This document shows, one piece after another, positions 53,906 to 61,481 of a stretch of DNA of 64,000 bases; positions within the stretch are counted from its first letter, which is position 1; every line of letters starts with the position of its first letter. A program made the position numbers and the translations under genes. Where the stretch lies: the NCBI GenBank assembly GCA_964471225.1, contig CAYYEZ010000016.1, positions 1-64,000 of the forward strand, given 5' to 3'. The stretch is from JAGVJT01 sp964471225. Its GTDB lineage: Bacteria > Pseudomonadota > Gammaproteobacteria > Legionellales > Legionellaceae. The notes beneath the pieces were generated by a model. That model made no database searches. It was not told where the DNA came from and was given only the letters and a program-made list of their open reading frames with translations.

Positions 53906-53981
53906 AACAACTCCAAAATAATAATAACAGCCTTAGTTAGAGACCCGGTGATGCAAAGCTAACTCGCTCTGCACCCTCTAC

Positions 53982-55007
53982 TTAAGACCAATCTAAAATA
54001 ACTTTACCCGACTGACCTGATGCCATAATCTGAAATGCGTTTTGATAATCATCCACATGAAAACGATGAGTAATAACAGAAGAAATATTCAATCCACTTT
54101 GAAGCATAGCAATCATTTTATACCATGTTTCATACATTTCACGACCATAGATACCTTTCAATATCAATCCCTTGAATATGACCTGATCCCAATCAATAGG
54201 TGTTTCTTGTGGAGGAATACCTAAAAGTGCAACATGCCCACCATGATTCATCATCTTCATCATGGTGCTGAGCGCTAGAGGATTTCCTGACATTTCAAGA
54301 CCTACATCAAAGCCTTCCTCCATCTGTAGCTCATTTTGAACATCTTGTAATGACTCATATTTGATATTCACCGCACGTGTAGCACCCATTTTTCTCGCTA
54401 AATCCAGTCGGTAATCATTGACATCCGTAATCACAACATGCCTTGCACCTACATGCTTGGCAATAGCTACCGCCATAATTCCTATAGGACCTGCTCCAGT
54501 AATCAACACATCTTCACCAACCATATCAAAAGATAACGCACAATGAGTTGCATTTCCAAAAGGATCAAGAATCGCAGCTTGCTCGTCCGTGACGTTGTCA
54601 GGCAAAACAATGACATTACTTGCAGGGACAGCTAAAAACTCACCAAAACAACCAGGACGATTCACACCGACCCCCAGTGTTTTTCGACAAAGATGCTGCC
54701 TGCCTGCACGGCAATTTCTGCACAAACCACATGTGATATGCCCTTCACCAGACACACGCTGCCCGACTTGAAGACCTCGCACCTCTCGCCCAAGCTCAAC
54801 GATTTCGCCAGAATATTCGTGACCAATGGTCATCGGAACAGGAACTGTTTTTTGAGCCCACTCATCCCAAGAGTAAATATGAATATCTGTGCCACAAATA
54901 GCTGTTTTTTTGATCTTAATTAAGACATCATTTGCGCCACACTCTGGTACTGGCACGTCCTCCATCCAGATACCGGGCTCAGCTTTTGCTTTTACCAATG
55001 ACTTCAT
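53982..55007 (-). CDS. tdh: L-threonine 3-dehydrogenase
   Basis: 341 residues, same as E. coli Tdh. Catalytic zinc Cys in KKTAICGTDIHIYSWDEW, structural zinc cysteines in CGLCRNCRAGRQHLC, NAD+ loop LITGAGPIGIMAV. It oxidises L-threonine to 2-amino-3-ketobutyrate, the substrate of the adjacent kbl product. kbl-tdh form one operon with 12 bases between. Confidence 0.97.
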   Translation of the reverse strand: MKSLVKAKAEPGIWMEDVPVPECGANDVLIKIKKTAICGTDIHIYSWDEWAQKTVPVPMTIGHEYSGEIVELGREVRGLQVGQRVSGEGHITCGLCRNCRAGRQHLCRKTLGVGVNRPGCFGEFLAVPASNVIVLPDNVTDEQAAILDPFGNATHCALSFDMVGEDVLITGAGPIGIMAVAIAKHVGARHVVITDVNDYRLDLARKMGATRAVNIKYESLQDVQNELQMEEGFDVGLEMSGNPLALSTMMKMMNHGGHVALLGIPPQETPIDWDQVIFKGLILKGIYGREMYETWYKMIAMLQSGLNISSVITHRFHVDDYQNAFQIMASGQSGKVILDWS

Positions 55008-55019
55008 TTTTTCTACTCC

Positions 55020-56204
55020 TTAAATAATCTTCAGCGCACGACCCACTTTTTCAAAAGCCTCTAACGCGCTATCTAAGTGATGCTCTTCAAGTGCAGCTGA
55101 CATTTGTGTTCGAATTCGAGCAAGCCCTTTGGGTACAACAGGAAAAGAAAAACCGACGACATAAACACCCTCGTCCAGTAAATCGTTTGCCATACGTCCT
55201 GCAAGTACCGCATCTTTTAACATGACAGGAATAATAGCATGCTCACCGGGGATAAGATCAAAACCGAGCTGTGTTAACCCACGACGAAAATAGGCACTAT
55301 TCCGTTTTACTTTTTCCGACAAACTATTATTTTCAGAAATCAAATCGAGCGCTGTGATCGAAGTTTCAGCAATCATTGGCGCCAAACTATTAGAAAACAA
55401 GTATGGGCGAGAGCGTTGACGCAGCCAAGCCACAAGCGTCGCATTTGCCGAAACATAGCCTCCAGATGCGCCCCCCAAAGCCTTACCTAATGTACCTGTC
55501 ATAATTGCAACTCTATCAGCTACACCAAAATGCTCAGGTGTACCACGGCCTGTTTTTCCGATGAATCCAACAGCATGTGAATCATCGACCATCACTTGAG
55601 CGTCATATTTCTCAGCTAAATCACAAATCGCTGGTAAATTGGCTAAAATACCATCCATTGAAAAAACACCATCGGTAGCAATTAACCTAAATCTCGCATT
55701 CTTTGCCGCAATAAGTTGTGCTTCTAAATCCTGCATATCGTTGTTTGCATAACGATAACGCGCAGCTTTGCAAAGCCTGATACCGTCAATAATACTCGCA
55801 TGATTCAGCGCATCACTAATAATCGCATCCTCCGGGCCGAGCAATGTTTCAAACAGTCCAGTGTTCGCATCAAAGCAAGAAGAATATAAAATTGTATCTT
55901 CTTTACCCAAAAACTGGCTAATCTTTTTTTCAAGTAATTTGTGAGGTGTTTGCGTACCACAAATAAACCGCACTGATGCCATTCCGTAACCATAATTATG
56001 CAACGCTTTTTCAGCCGACTTCACTAATGAGGGGTGATTCGCAAGACCCAAATAATTATTAGCACAAAGATTAATCAACGGCTTATCGTTCACCAAGACA
56101 ACGGCTTGCTGTGGGCCTGAAATCACACGTTCTGGTTTATAAAGGCCATCATTACGGATTGACTCAAGTTCCTTCTCGAAAAATTTCGTAAACTTATCAC
56201 TCAT
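55020..56204 (-). CDS. kbl: Glycine C-acetyltransferase (2-amino-3-ketobutyrate CoA ligase)
   Basis: 394 residues. The PLP lysine is in MTGTLGKALGGASGGY (about 240), with LCANNYLGLANHPSLV, DDSHAVGFIGKTGRG and the ILYSSCFDANTG stretch. It splits 2-amino-3-ketobutyrate with CoA into glycine and acetyl-CoA, completing threonine breakdown started by Tdh. First gene of the kbl-tdh operon. Confidence 0.97.
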   Translation of the reverse strand: MSDKFTKFFEKELESIRNDGLYKPERVISGPQQAVVLVNDKPLINLCANNYLGLANHPSLVKSAEKALHNYGYGMASVRFICGTQTPHKLLEKKISQFLGKEDTILYSSCFDANTGLFETLLGPEDAIISDALNHASIIDGIRLCKAARYRYANNDMQDLEAQLIAAKNARFRLIATDGVFSMDGILANLPAICDLAEKYDAQVMVDDSHAVGFIGKTGRGTPEHFGVADRVAIMTGTLGKALGGASGGYVSANATLVAWLRQRSRPYLFSNSLAPMIAETSITALDLISENNSLSEKVKRNSAYFRRGLTQLGFDLIPGEHAIIPVMLKDAVLAGRMANDLLDEGVYVVGFSFPVVPKGLARIRTQMSAALEEHHLDSALEAFEKVGRALKII

Positions 56205-56328
56205 AGCATCCCCTTGAAATAAACGCGCTCATGGTATCACAGACTATCTTATTTATGCGAATTCTTGCTAAAATGACGGCAACAATTTAACCTAATGTCT
56301 TTTATCGCTAAACGATGGTGAACAACGC

Positions 56329-56982
56329 ATGGATACCTCCATTTCACATAGTAATATGATCAGTCAACAGTTACGTACAGGACATGTGATTGACGAGAAA
56401 ATTATCTCTCTATTTTCTGAATTTCCACGCGCGCATTTTGTCCCAGAAAATATGCGTCCTTTCGCTTATTCAGATCTACAAATTCCGTTATCACATCATG
56501 AGAAAATGATGACCCCCTTAGAGGAAGCCACACTTCTTCAAGCGCTTGAATTACAAGGTCATGAAACTGTTCTTGAAGTAGGCACGGGAACGGGCTATTT
56601 AACAGCATTATTAAGCCGGCTCTGTAAAAAAGTTATCAGTATTGACTATTACGCGGATTTTACAGCACAAGCACGCATAAATCTGGACGCTTTTAATTGC
56701 CATAACGTAGAGCTTCTCACTGGCGATGCAGCGATGGGATGGGCCGATCTTGCGCCTTATGATGCAATCATCTTTACAGGCAGCTTACCTAGACTGTGTG
56801 AAACACACCAACTTCAAGTACTGCCAGGTGGCCAGCTTTTCGCATTGGTTGGAGCATTAAATGCCATTCAAGGTCGACTCTATCGTCTTTCTCATGAAGG
56901 ACATTGGGAAGATCATATTTTATTTGAAACAGCACTACCTTATTTAGTACATGCTGAATCAAAGCATTCATTCATTTTTTAA
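56329..56982 (+). CDS. Protein-L-isoaspartate O-methyltransferase family
   Basis: 217 residues, Pcm fold. S-adenosylmethionine motif VLEVGTGTGYLTALLS; substrate region MTPLEEATLLQALEL, which varies from the classical ISQP motif of active Pcm (here MTPL). A gene of this kind before tolC is common in gammaproteobacteria. Repair of damaged aspartyl residues is the family role, but the altered motif makes true repair activity uncertain. tolC follows 17 bases downstream. Confidence 0.85.
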   Translation: MDTSISHSNMISQQLRTGHVIDEKIISLFSEFPRAHFVPENMRPFAYSDLQIPLSHHEKMMTPLEEATLLQALELQGHETVLEVGTGTGYLTALLSRLCKKVISIDYYADFTAQARINLDAFNCHNVELLTGDAAMGWADLAPYDAIIFTGSLPRLCETHQLQVLPGGQLFALVGALNAIQGRLYRLSHEGHWEDHILFETALPYLVHAESKHSFIF

Positions 56983-56999
56983 AGCTTTAGGACATCGCC

Positions 57000-58418
57000 G
57001 TGACCATAAAACCTCTTTTTCACGCCTTGCTTTTTGTCTGCTTAGCTCCAAGCGCAGGCGCAGTCGATTTAATAGAGGTTTACCATCAAGCGTTAGAGAA
57101 TGATACGCAATTTAAGATGGCCTATAGTACATTTATGTCGAACACTGAGATGCTCCCACAAGCTCGTGCGGCATTACTTCCTCAGCTTACAGCCAAAGCA
57201 CAGAGCAGTGCGAATCAACAAAATGTCACCGCTGGAGCCTTTAGTATCAAAGATGCTTATCGCAGCCATCAATGGCAATTACTTGCTTCACAAACTATTT
57301 TCAACTATCAAGCATGGTCAAAAGTTTTACAGGCCAAAGCCTCTGTTAAAGCAGCGCATGCAACATTCAATGATGCCGCACAAGAGCTAATCATGCGAAC
57401 ATGTACTGCCTATTTAAATGTACTTTATGCGCAAGATAGCCTGAAATTTTCCGAAGCAAAAAAACGCGCAAATAAGCGCCAGCTAGACCAAGCAACACAA
57501 CGCTACAATGTGGGCCTCGAGCCAATTACATCCGTTTATAACGCGCAATCAGCTTATGACCAATCGACAGCAGATGTGATTAAAGCAACAAATGACGTTG
57601 TCACAAAAAGTGAAGAGTTACGTAAACTTACTAACCATGTTTACGATCACTTAGCACCTCTTCGAAATAAATATGTACCATTGATTTCACCTGAGCCCAA
57701 TGACATTGAAGATTGGGTTTCTGCCAGTTTGAAACAAAATTACAAATTACTTTCCGCACGTTTTAATCTTCAAGCAGCTCGTGAGAATATTAAGGCGATG
57801 TCGGCAGGAAACTATCCTGTATTTAGCTTACAGGGAGGTTCTACACAAACGCACAATTCAACTTCAGGCAATATCACATCAAGTCCATCACAAGACAAAG
57901 GTCCACTGAGCAAGAATGTTAATAGTTTTTTTGTTCCAGCAGCCCAACAATTATCGAATATTGCGGTCACTGTAAATTTCCCTGTATTTCAAGGGGGCCT
58001 GGTCCAATCTCAGACTCGTCAAGCCCAGTATGACTTTCAAACTTCAAGCGATCAGATGGAAATGATACATCGCTCACTACTCGTAGACACACGTGTCACT
58101 TACAATTCTATTTTGTCTCAAATCAGTAAAATAAAAGCAGACAGACAAACTTTGATGTCCCAAGAAAATACTGTTCAAAGTACAGAAACACAATTTCTAG
58201 TTGGCACACGCACCATGGTCGATGTTGTCAATGCTCAGCAGCACTTGTTTGAAGCACAGTTACAACTATCAAATGATCAATACAATTATATGAACACAAT
58301 ACTCCAACTCAAATACCTTTCCGGTTCACTCAATGTGGATGATTTATCGGAATTGAACGCGTGGCTTGCCACACCACAATTAGATCAAGTTAAACCCCAT
58401 CCTAAAAACGTTTCATAG
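57000..58418 (+). CDS. tolC: Outer-membrane efflux channel TolC
   Basis: 472 residues, signal peptide at residues 1-21 (PLFHALLFVCLAPSAGA). It has two homologous halves of coiled-coil helices and barrel strands: ALENDTQFKMAYSTFMSNTE, LDQATQRYNVGLEPITSVYNAQSAYD and its second-half counterpart TETQFLVGTRTMVDVVNAQQ. It forms the exit duct for type I secretion and multidrug efflux. GTG 57000 start with AGGAC upstream. The ABC exporter and the NRPS of this window could in principle use it, but nothing links them directly. Confidence 0.93.
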   Translation: MTIKPLFHALLFVCLAPSAGAVDLIEVYHQALENDTQFKMAYSTFMSNTEMLPQARAALLPQLTAKAQSSANQQNVTAGAFSIKDAYRSHQWQLLASQTIFNYQAWSKVLQAKASVKAAHATFNDAAQELIMRTCTAYLNVLYAQDSLKFSEAKKRANKRQLDQATQRYNVGLEPITSVYNAQSAYDQSTADVIKATNDVVTKSEELRKLTNHVYDHLAPLRNKYVPLISPEPNDIEDWVSASLKQNYKLLSARFNLQAARENIKAMSAGNYPVFSLQGGSTQTHNSTSGNITSSPSQDKGPLSKNVNSFFVPAAQQLSNIAVTVNFPVFQGGLVQSQTRQAQYDFQTSSDQMEMIHRSLLVDTRVTYNSILSQISKIKADRQTLMSQENTVQSTETQFLVGTRTMVDVVNAQQHLFEAQLQLSNDQYNYMNTILQLKYLSGSLNVDDLSELNAWLATPQLDQVKPHPKNVS

Positions 58419-58428
58419 GCTGTTTGTC

Positions 58429-59262
58429 ATGTCATATACCCCCACTACTATTGAAAAAAAACTTTTACATTACACTGGAAAAGCTATCGCTGATTTCAAT
58501 ATGATCCAGAAAGGCGATCGGGTCATGGTGTGCTTATCTGGAGGCAAAGACTCCTTTACGCTACTCACGCTGCTGACCACCTTAAGAAAACGCTTTAATT
58601 TTCAATTTGATTTATTCGCTTTTACTTTGGACCAAGCTCAACCAGGCTGGGATGACCGCTCTTTGCATGCGTGGCTTAAAGAGCGAAATATTCCTTATGA
58701 GGTTTTGACACGAGATACTTATAGTATCGTGAAAGAAAAAATCCCAGAGGGGCAAACCTACTGCTCACTTTGCTCACGATTAAGACGAGGTATTATCTAT
58801 CGTTATGCCGAAGAGCATGGTTATACCAAAATAGCACTCGGTCATCACCGCGATGACCTCATTCGGACTTTGCTCATGTCCATTTTATATAATGGCGATA
58901 TTCGCTCAATGCCTCCAAAACTACTTAGCGATAACAAAAAGCATATTGTGATACGCCCATTATGCTATGTACAAGAAAATGACATTATCGCTTTTGCAAA
59001 AGAGCAAGCCTTCCCTATCATCCCTTGCAACTTATGTGGATCACAAGAAAATCTAGCTAGAAAACGTGTTGGAAGATTAATAGACCAACTGGCCGAAGAA
59101 AATCCAAAAGTCCCAAGCAATATTTTACATGCATTACAATCTGTTAAGCCTAGCCAGCTGATGGACCAGGATTTGTGGTCTTTTAGACAGCTCGAAAAAG
59201 AGCTATTAAATCCTTCGCTTGACACAACGTGTCTAATTGAAGATGATGATCTGATGCTCTAG
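58429..59262 (+). CDS. ttcA: tRNA 2-thiocytidine synthase TtcA
   Basis: 277 residues. PP-loop SGGKDS at 37-42; the iron-sulphur cysteine pairs are in YCSLCSRLRRG and IPCNLCGSQ. It makes 2-thiocytidine 32 in a subset of tRNAs. It starts 10 bases after tolC, so co-transcription is likely, and it is 17 bases from the Nudix gene. Confidence 0.94.
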   Translation: MSYTPTTIEKKLLHYTGKAIADFNMIQKGDRVMVCLSGGKDSFTLLTLLTTLRKRFNFQFDLFAFTLDQAQPGWDDRSLHAWLKERNIPYEVLTRDTYSIVKEKIPEGQTYCSLCSRLRRGIIYRYAEEHGYTKIALGHHRDDLIRTLLMSILYNGDIRSMPPKLLSDNKKHIVIRPLCYVQENDIIAFAKEQAFPIIPCNLCGSQENLARKRVGRLIDQLAEENPKVPSNILHALQSVKPSQLMDQDLWSFRQLEKELLNPSLDTTCLIEDDDLML

Positions 59263-59278
59263 ATTGCAATGTAAGCAC

Positions 59279-59902
59279 ATGGATAAAAAACCGTTTTTAT
59301 GGTTAGACTGGATTTCTGAAGCCTCAGCACTCGTACAAGCGGGGCTTACTTACACTGAAAACGAATTTGACACTGAGCGCTACAATCGATTACGAGCGAT
59401 GCTCGCTGAGCTGACTGCAGAAGTGGTACATCATCCTGCCAAAGAAATTGAATCTCTTTTTAGCTTTGAAAAAGGCTACCCTACGCCCAAATTAGATGTT
59501 CGCGCCTTTGTGTTACGTAACAACCAATTACTTCTTGCTAGAGAACGAGCAGATAATTGTTGGTCACTCCCTGGAGGCTGGGTAGATATCAATCACTCTC
59601 CCGCAGAATCTGCCATCAAAGAAACTTTGGAGGAAACCGGATTTCAAGTTCAAGTAGTAAAATTACTTGCCGTCTGGGATAAACAAAAACATGATCACCC
59701 CCCGCAGTGGCCTCATATTCATAAATATTTTTTCCATTGCGAAATACTCTCTGGAATGCCTAAGCCCAATATTGAAATTTCTGAAATTGATTTTTTTCCA
59801 ATCGACAAGCTCCCTCCGCTCTCAACACCTCGTGTGACAGAAAAACAGATCTTGCGTTTATACGAACTCATCCCGCATGATATACCTACCGCATTTGATT
59901 AA
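59279..59902 (+). CDS. Nudix hydrolase (ADP-ribose pyrophosphatase-like)
   Basis: 207 residues. The N-terminal helical domain (FLWLDWISEASALVQAGLTY...ERYNRLRAMLAELTAE) is typical of the Nudix_N_2 subfamily. The Nudix box reads GGWVDINHSPAESAIKETLEETGF, where His replaces the first Glu and Lys the Arg, changes that are usual in this subfamily. ADP-ribose-like substrates are likely. ATG 59279 fits the domain start; a TTG at 59264 is in frame. Confidence 0.87.
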   Translation: MDKKPFLWLDWISEASALVQAGLTYTENEFDTERYNRLRAMLAELTAEVVHHPAKEIESLFSFEKGYPTPKLDVRAFVLRNNQLLLARERADNCWSLPGGWVDINHSPAESAIKETLEETGFQVQVVKLLAVWDKQKHDHPPQWPHIHKYFFHCEILSGMPKPNIEISEIDFFPIDKLPPLSTPRVTEKQILRLYELIPHDIPTAFD

Positions 59903-59913
59903 CATCACTAAAC

Positions 59914-61386
59914 ATGTCGCTAAATATTCAGCAAAAACAAACGCTTAACATTGTGATGATTACATTTTGGAGTCAGTTTTCATCCTACGCACTCAATGCA
60001 ATTCTGATCCTTTTCTTAACGAGACCGCTGCTAGAGCAAGGCCTCGGTTTTTCACAAGCCGATGCTTATTCATTTATGGGAATCTCAAATGCCACAGGCT
60101 ATCTGATGCCTGTATTAGGAGGTTATGTTGCTGATCGTTTGCTCGGATTAAGACGCAGTATCTTAATTGGTGGTTTGTTATTGGCTATCGTCTACCTACT
60201 GATTATGCTAAGCGGCTATTTTATCCCAATATACGGTCGAGGTGCATTTGTCGCGACTTATGCCCTAGTCCCTGCTTGTGGATCACTCCTGATGGGAACG
60301 GCATCAGGGATGGTTACACGCATCTACGGTGATGACGTCGCTCACGCTAAAACTGCGATGACTTATTATTATATGGCTATCAATATTGGCGCATTGCTCT
60401 CTATTTTTATCGCACCTAGTTTACTTGATAGTCGCTTTGGACCGCTTTCAGTACTTGCTATTACATTTATTGGAAAATCGATTGCAGCACTCAATTTCGC
60501 GTATCGTTACAACATTTACGACTCTATTGCGACCCCTCTTGATCACCAGCCCATGACAAAATCAGCCGTCTTAAAACTTTTTACCTATTTGATTTCTATC
60601 TATATTTTTACTTTGTGTGCTTACAATTTTGTCAATCTCTTCAGTGTCATTATTTCTATAGGTTGTCTCTCAGCTATCGGTTGGTTTTTAGCACAGAGCT
60701 TTTTGCTAGAGGCTGAAGCGCGCTTGAAACAGTTTGTTGCCTGTTTTCTTATTTTTGAAGCGATTGTGTTTTTTATTATCTATAACCAAATGAATAGTAC
60801 TCTGATTTTATTTGCACAACAAAATTCAGATGCAAATTTTTTGGGCTTTACTATTTCACCAGCGCAGTACCAACTGCTAAATCCACTACTGATTACGATT
60901 ATTGGATCACAACTTTCCAAGTTTTATCACCGCTTTCCCAATTTTTATATTCCATATCAGTTTTCAATAGGCACATTCTTGGCAGGGTTTTCTCTACTTA
61001 TTCTTGCTTTCGCTAGTTTTAATACCACTACTGGGCTGATTAATGGCAATTTAATTGCACTTACTTATATTTTTATTACGCTTGCAGAACTTTTTGTCAG
61101 CGCCATTGGTTTGAGTATGATTGGTCTTTATTGTCATCCTCAAACACTTGGTTTTGCAATGGGGGCCTGGTATCTTGGAAGTTCCATCTCCAATATACTT
61201 TCTGGAAAAATCGCACATTTTGTCGCACTTCCTTCGAAAAAAACCCCTCCTTTAGAAAGTATTTCTTTATTCGGCCATTATTATTTTTCGATTGGTATTG
61301 TCACACTGATTTCAGCATTCATCATGCTTGTTTTAGCTTTTTATCTTCAACGATTATTTAAACAAAAAAATATCTCGTTTGCATAG
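59914..61386 (+). CDS. POT/PTR-family peptide:proton symporter
   Basis: 490 residues with 12 or more membrane helices. Family marks: TFWSQFSSYALNAILILFL (ExxER region is degenerate, SQFSSY replaces the usual ERFSYY), LGGYVADRLLGLRRSILIGG and TYYYMAINIGALLSIFIAP. It imports di- and tripeptides. Loss of the ExxERFxYY charge network may alter proton coupling. It lies 11 bases after the Nudix gene and 85 bases before the NRPS gene on the same strand. Confidence 0.88.
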   Translation: MSLNIQQKQTLNIVMITFWSQFSSYALNAILILFLTRPLLEQGLGFSQADAYSFMGISNATGYLMPVLGGYVADRLLGLRRSILIGGLLLAIVYLLIMLSGYFIPIYGRGAFVATYALVPACGSLLMGTASGMVTRIYGDDVAHAKTAMTYYYMAINIGALLSIFIAPSLLDSRFGPLSVLAITFIGKSIAALNFAYRYNIYDSIATPLDHQPMTKSAVLKLFTYLISIYIFTLCAYNFVNLFSVIISIGCLSAIGWFLAQSFLLEAEARLKQFVACFLIFEAIVFFIIYNQMNSTLILFAQQNSDANFLGFTISPAQYQLLNPLLITIIGSQLSKFYHRFPNFYIPYQFSIGTFLAGFSLLILAFASFNTTTGLINGNLIALTYIFITLAELFVSAIGLSMIGLYCHPQTLGFAMGAWYLGSSISNILSGKIAHFVALPSKKTPPLESISLFGHYYFSIGIVTLISAFIMLVLAFYLQRLFKQKNISFA

Positions 61387-61457
61387 TCTAAGCGATTGAA
61401 TTCTTGCAGCTACCGACTTTCTTCGTTAGACTAATCACCTTCAATTCACGGCCATTA

Positions 61458-61481
61458 ATGGATATTAAAACTTGCTTTTGA
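61458..61481 (+). other. Seven-codon frame overlapping the NRPS start
   Basis: ATG 61458 reads MDIKTCF then TGA. Adding one T to the run at 61476-61479 would fuse it in frame to the NRPS (MDIKTCFLTNKNTLL...). Thus this may be the true NRPS start with a base-calling error or slip, or a chance short leader. No strong ribosome site precedes it. Confidence 0.4.
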
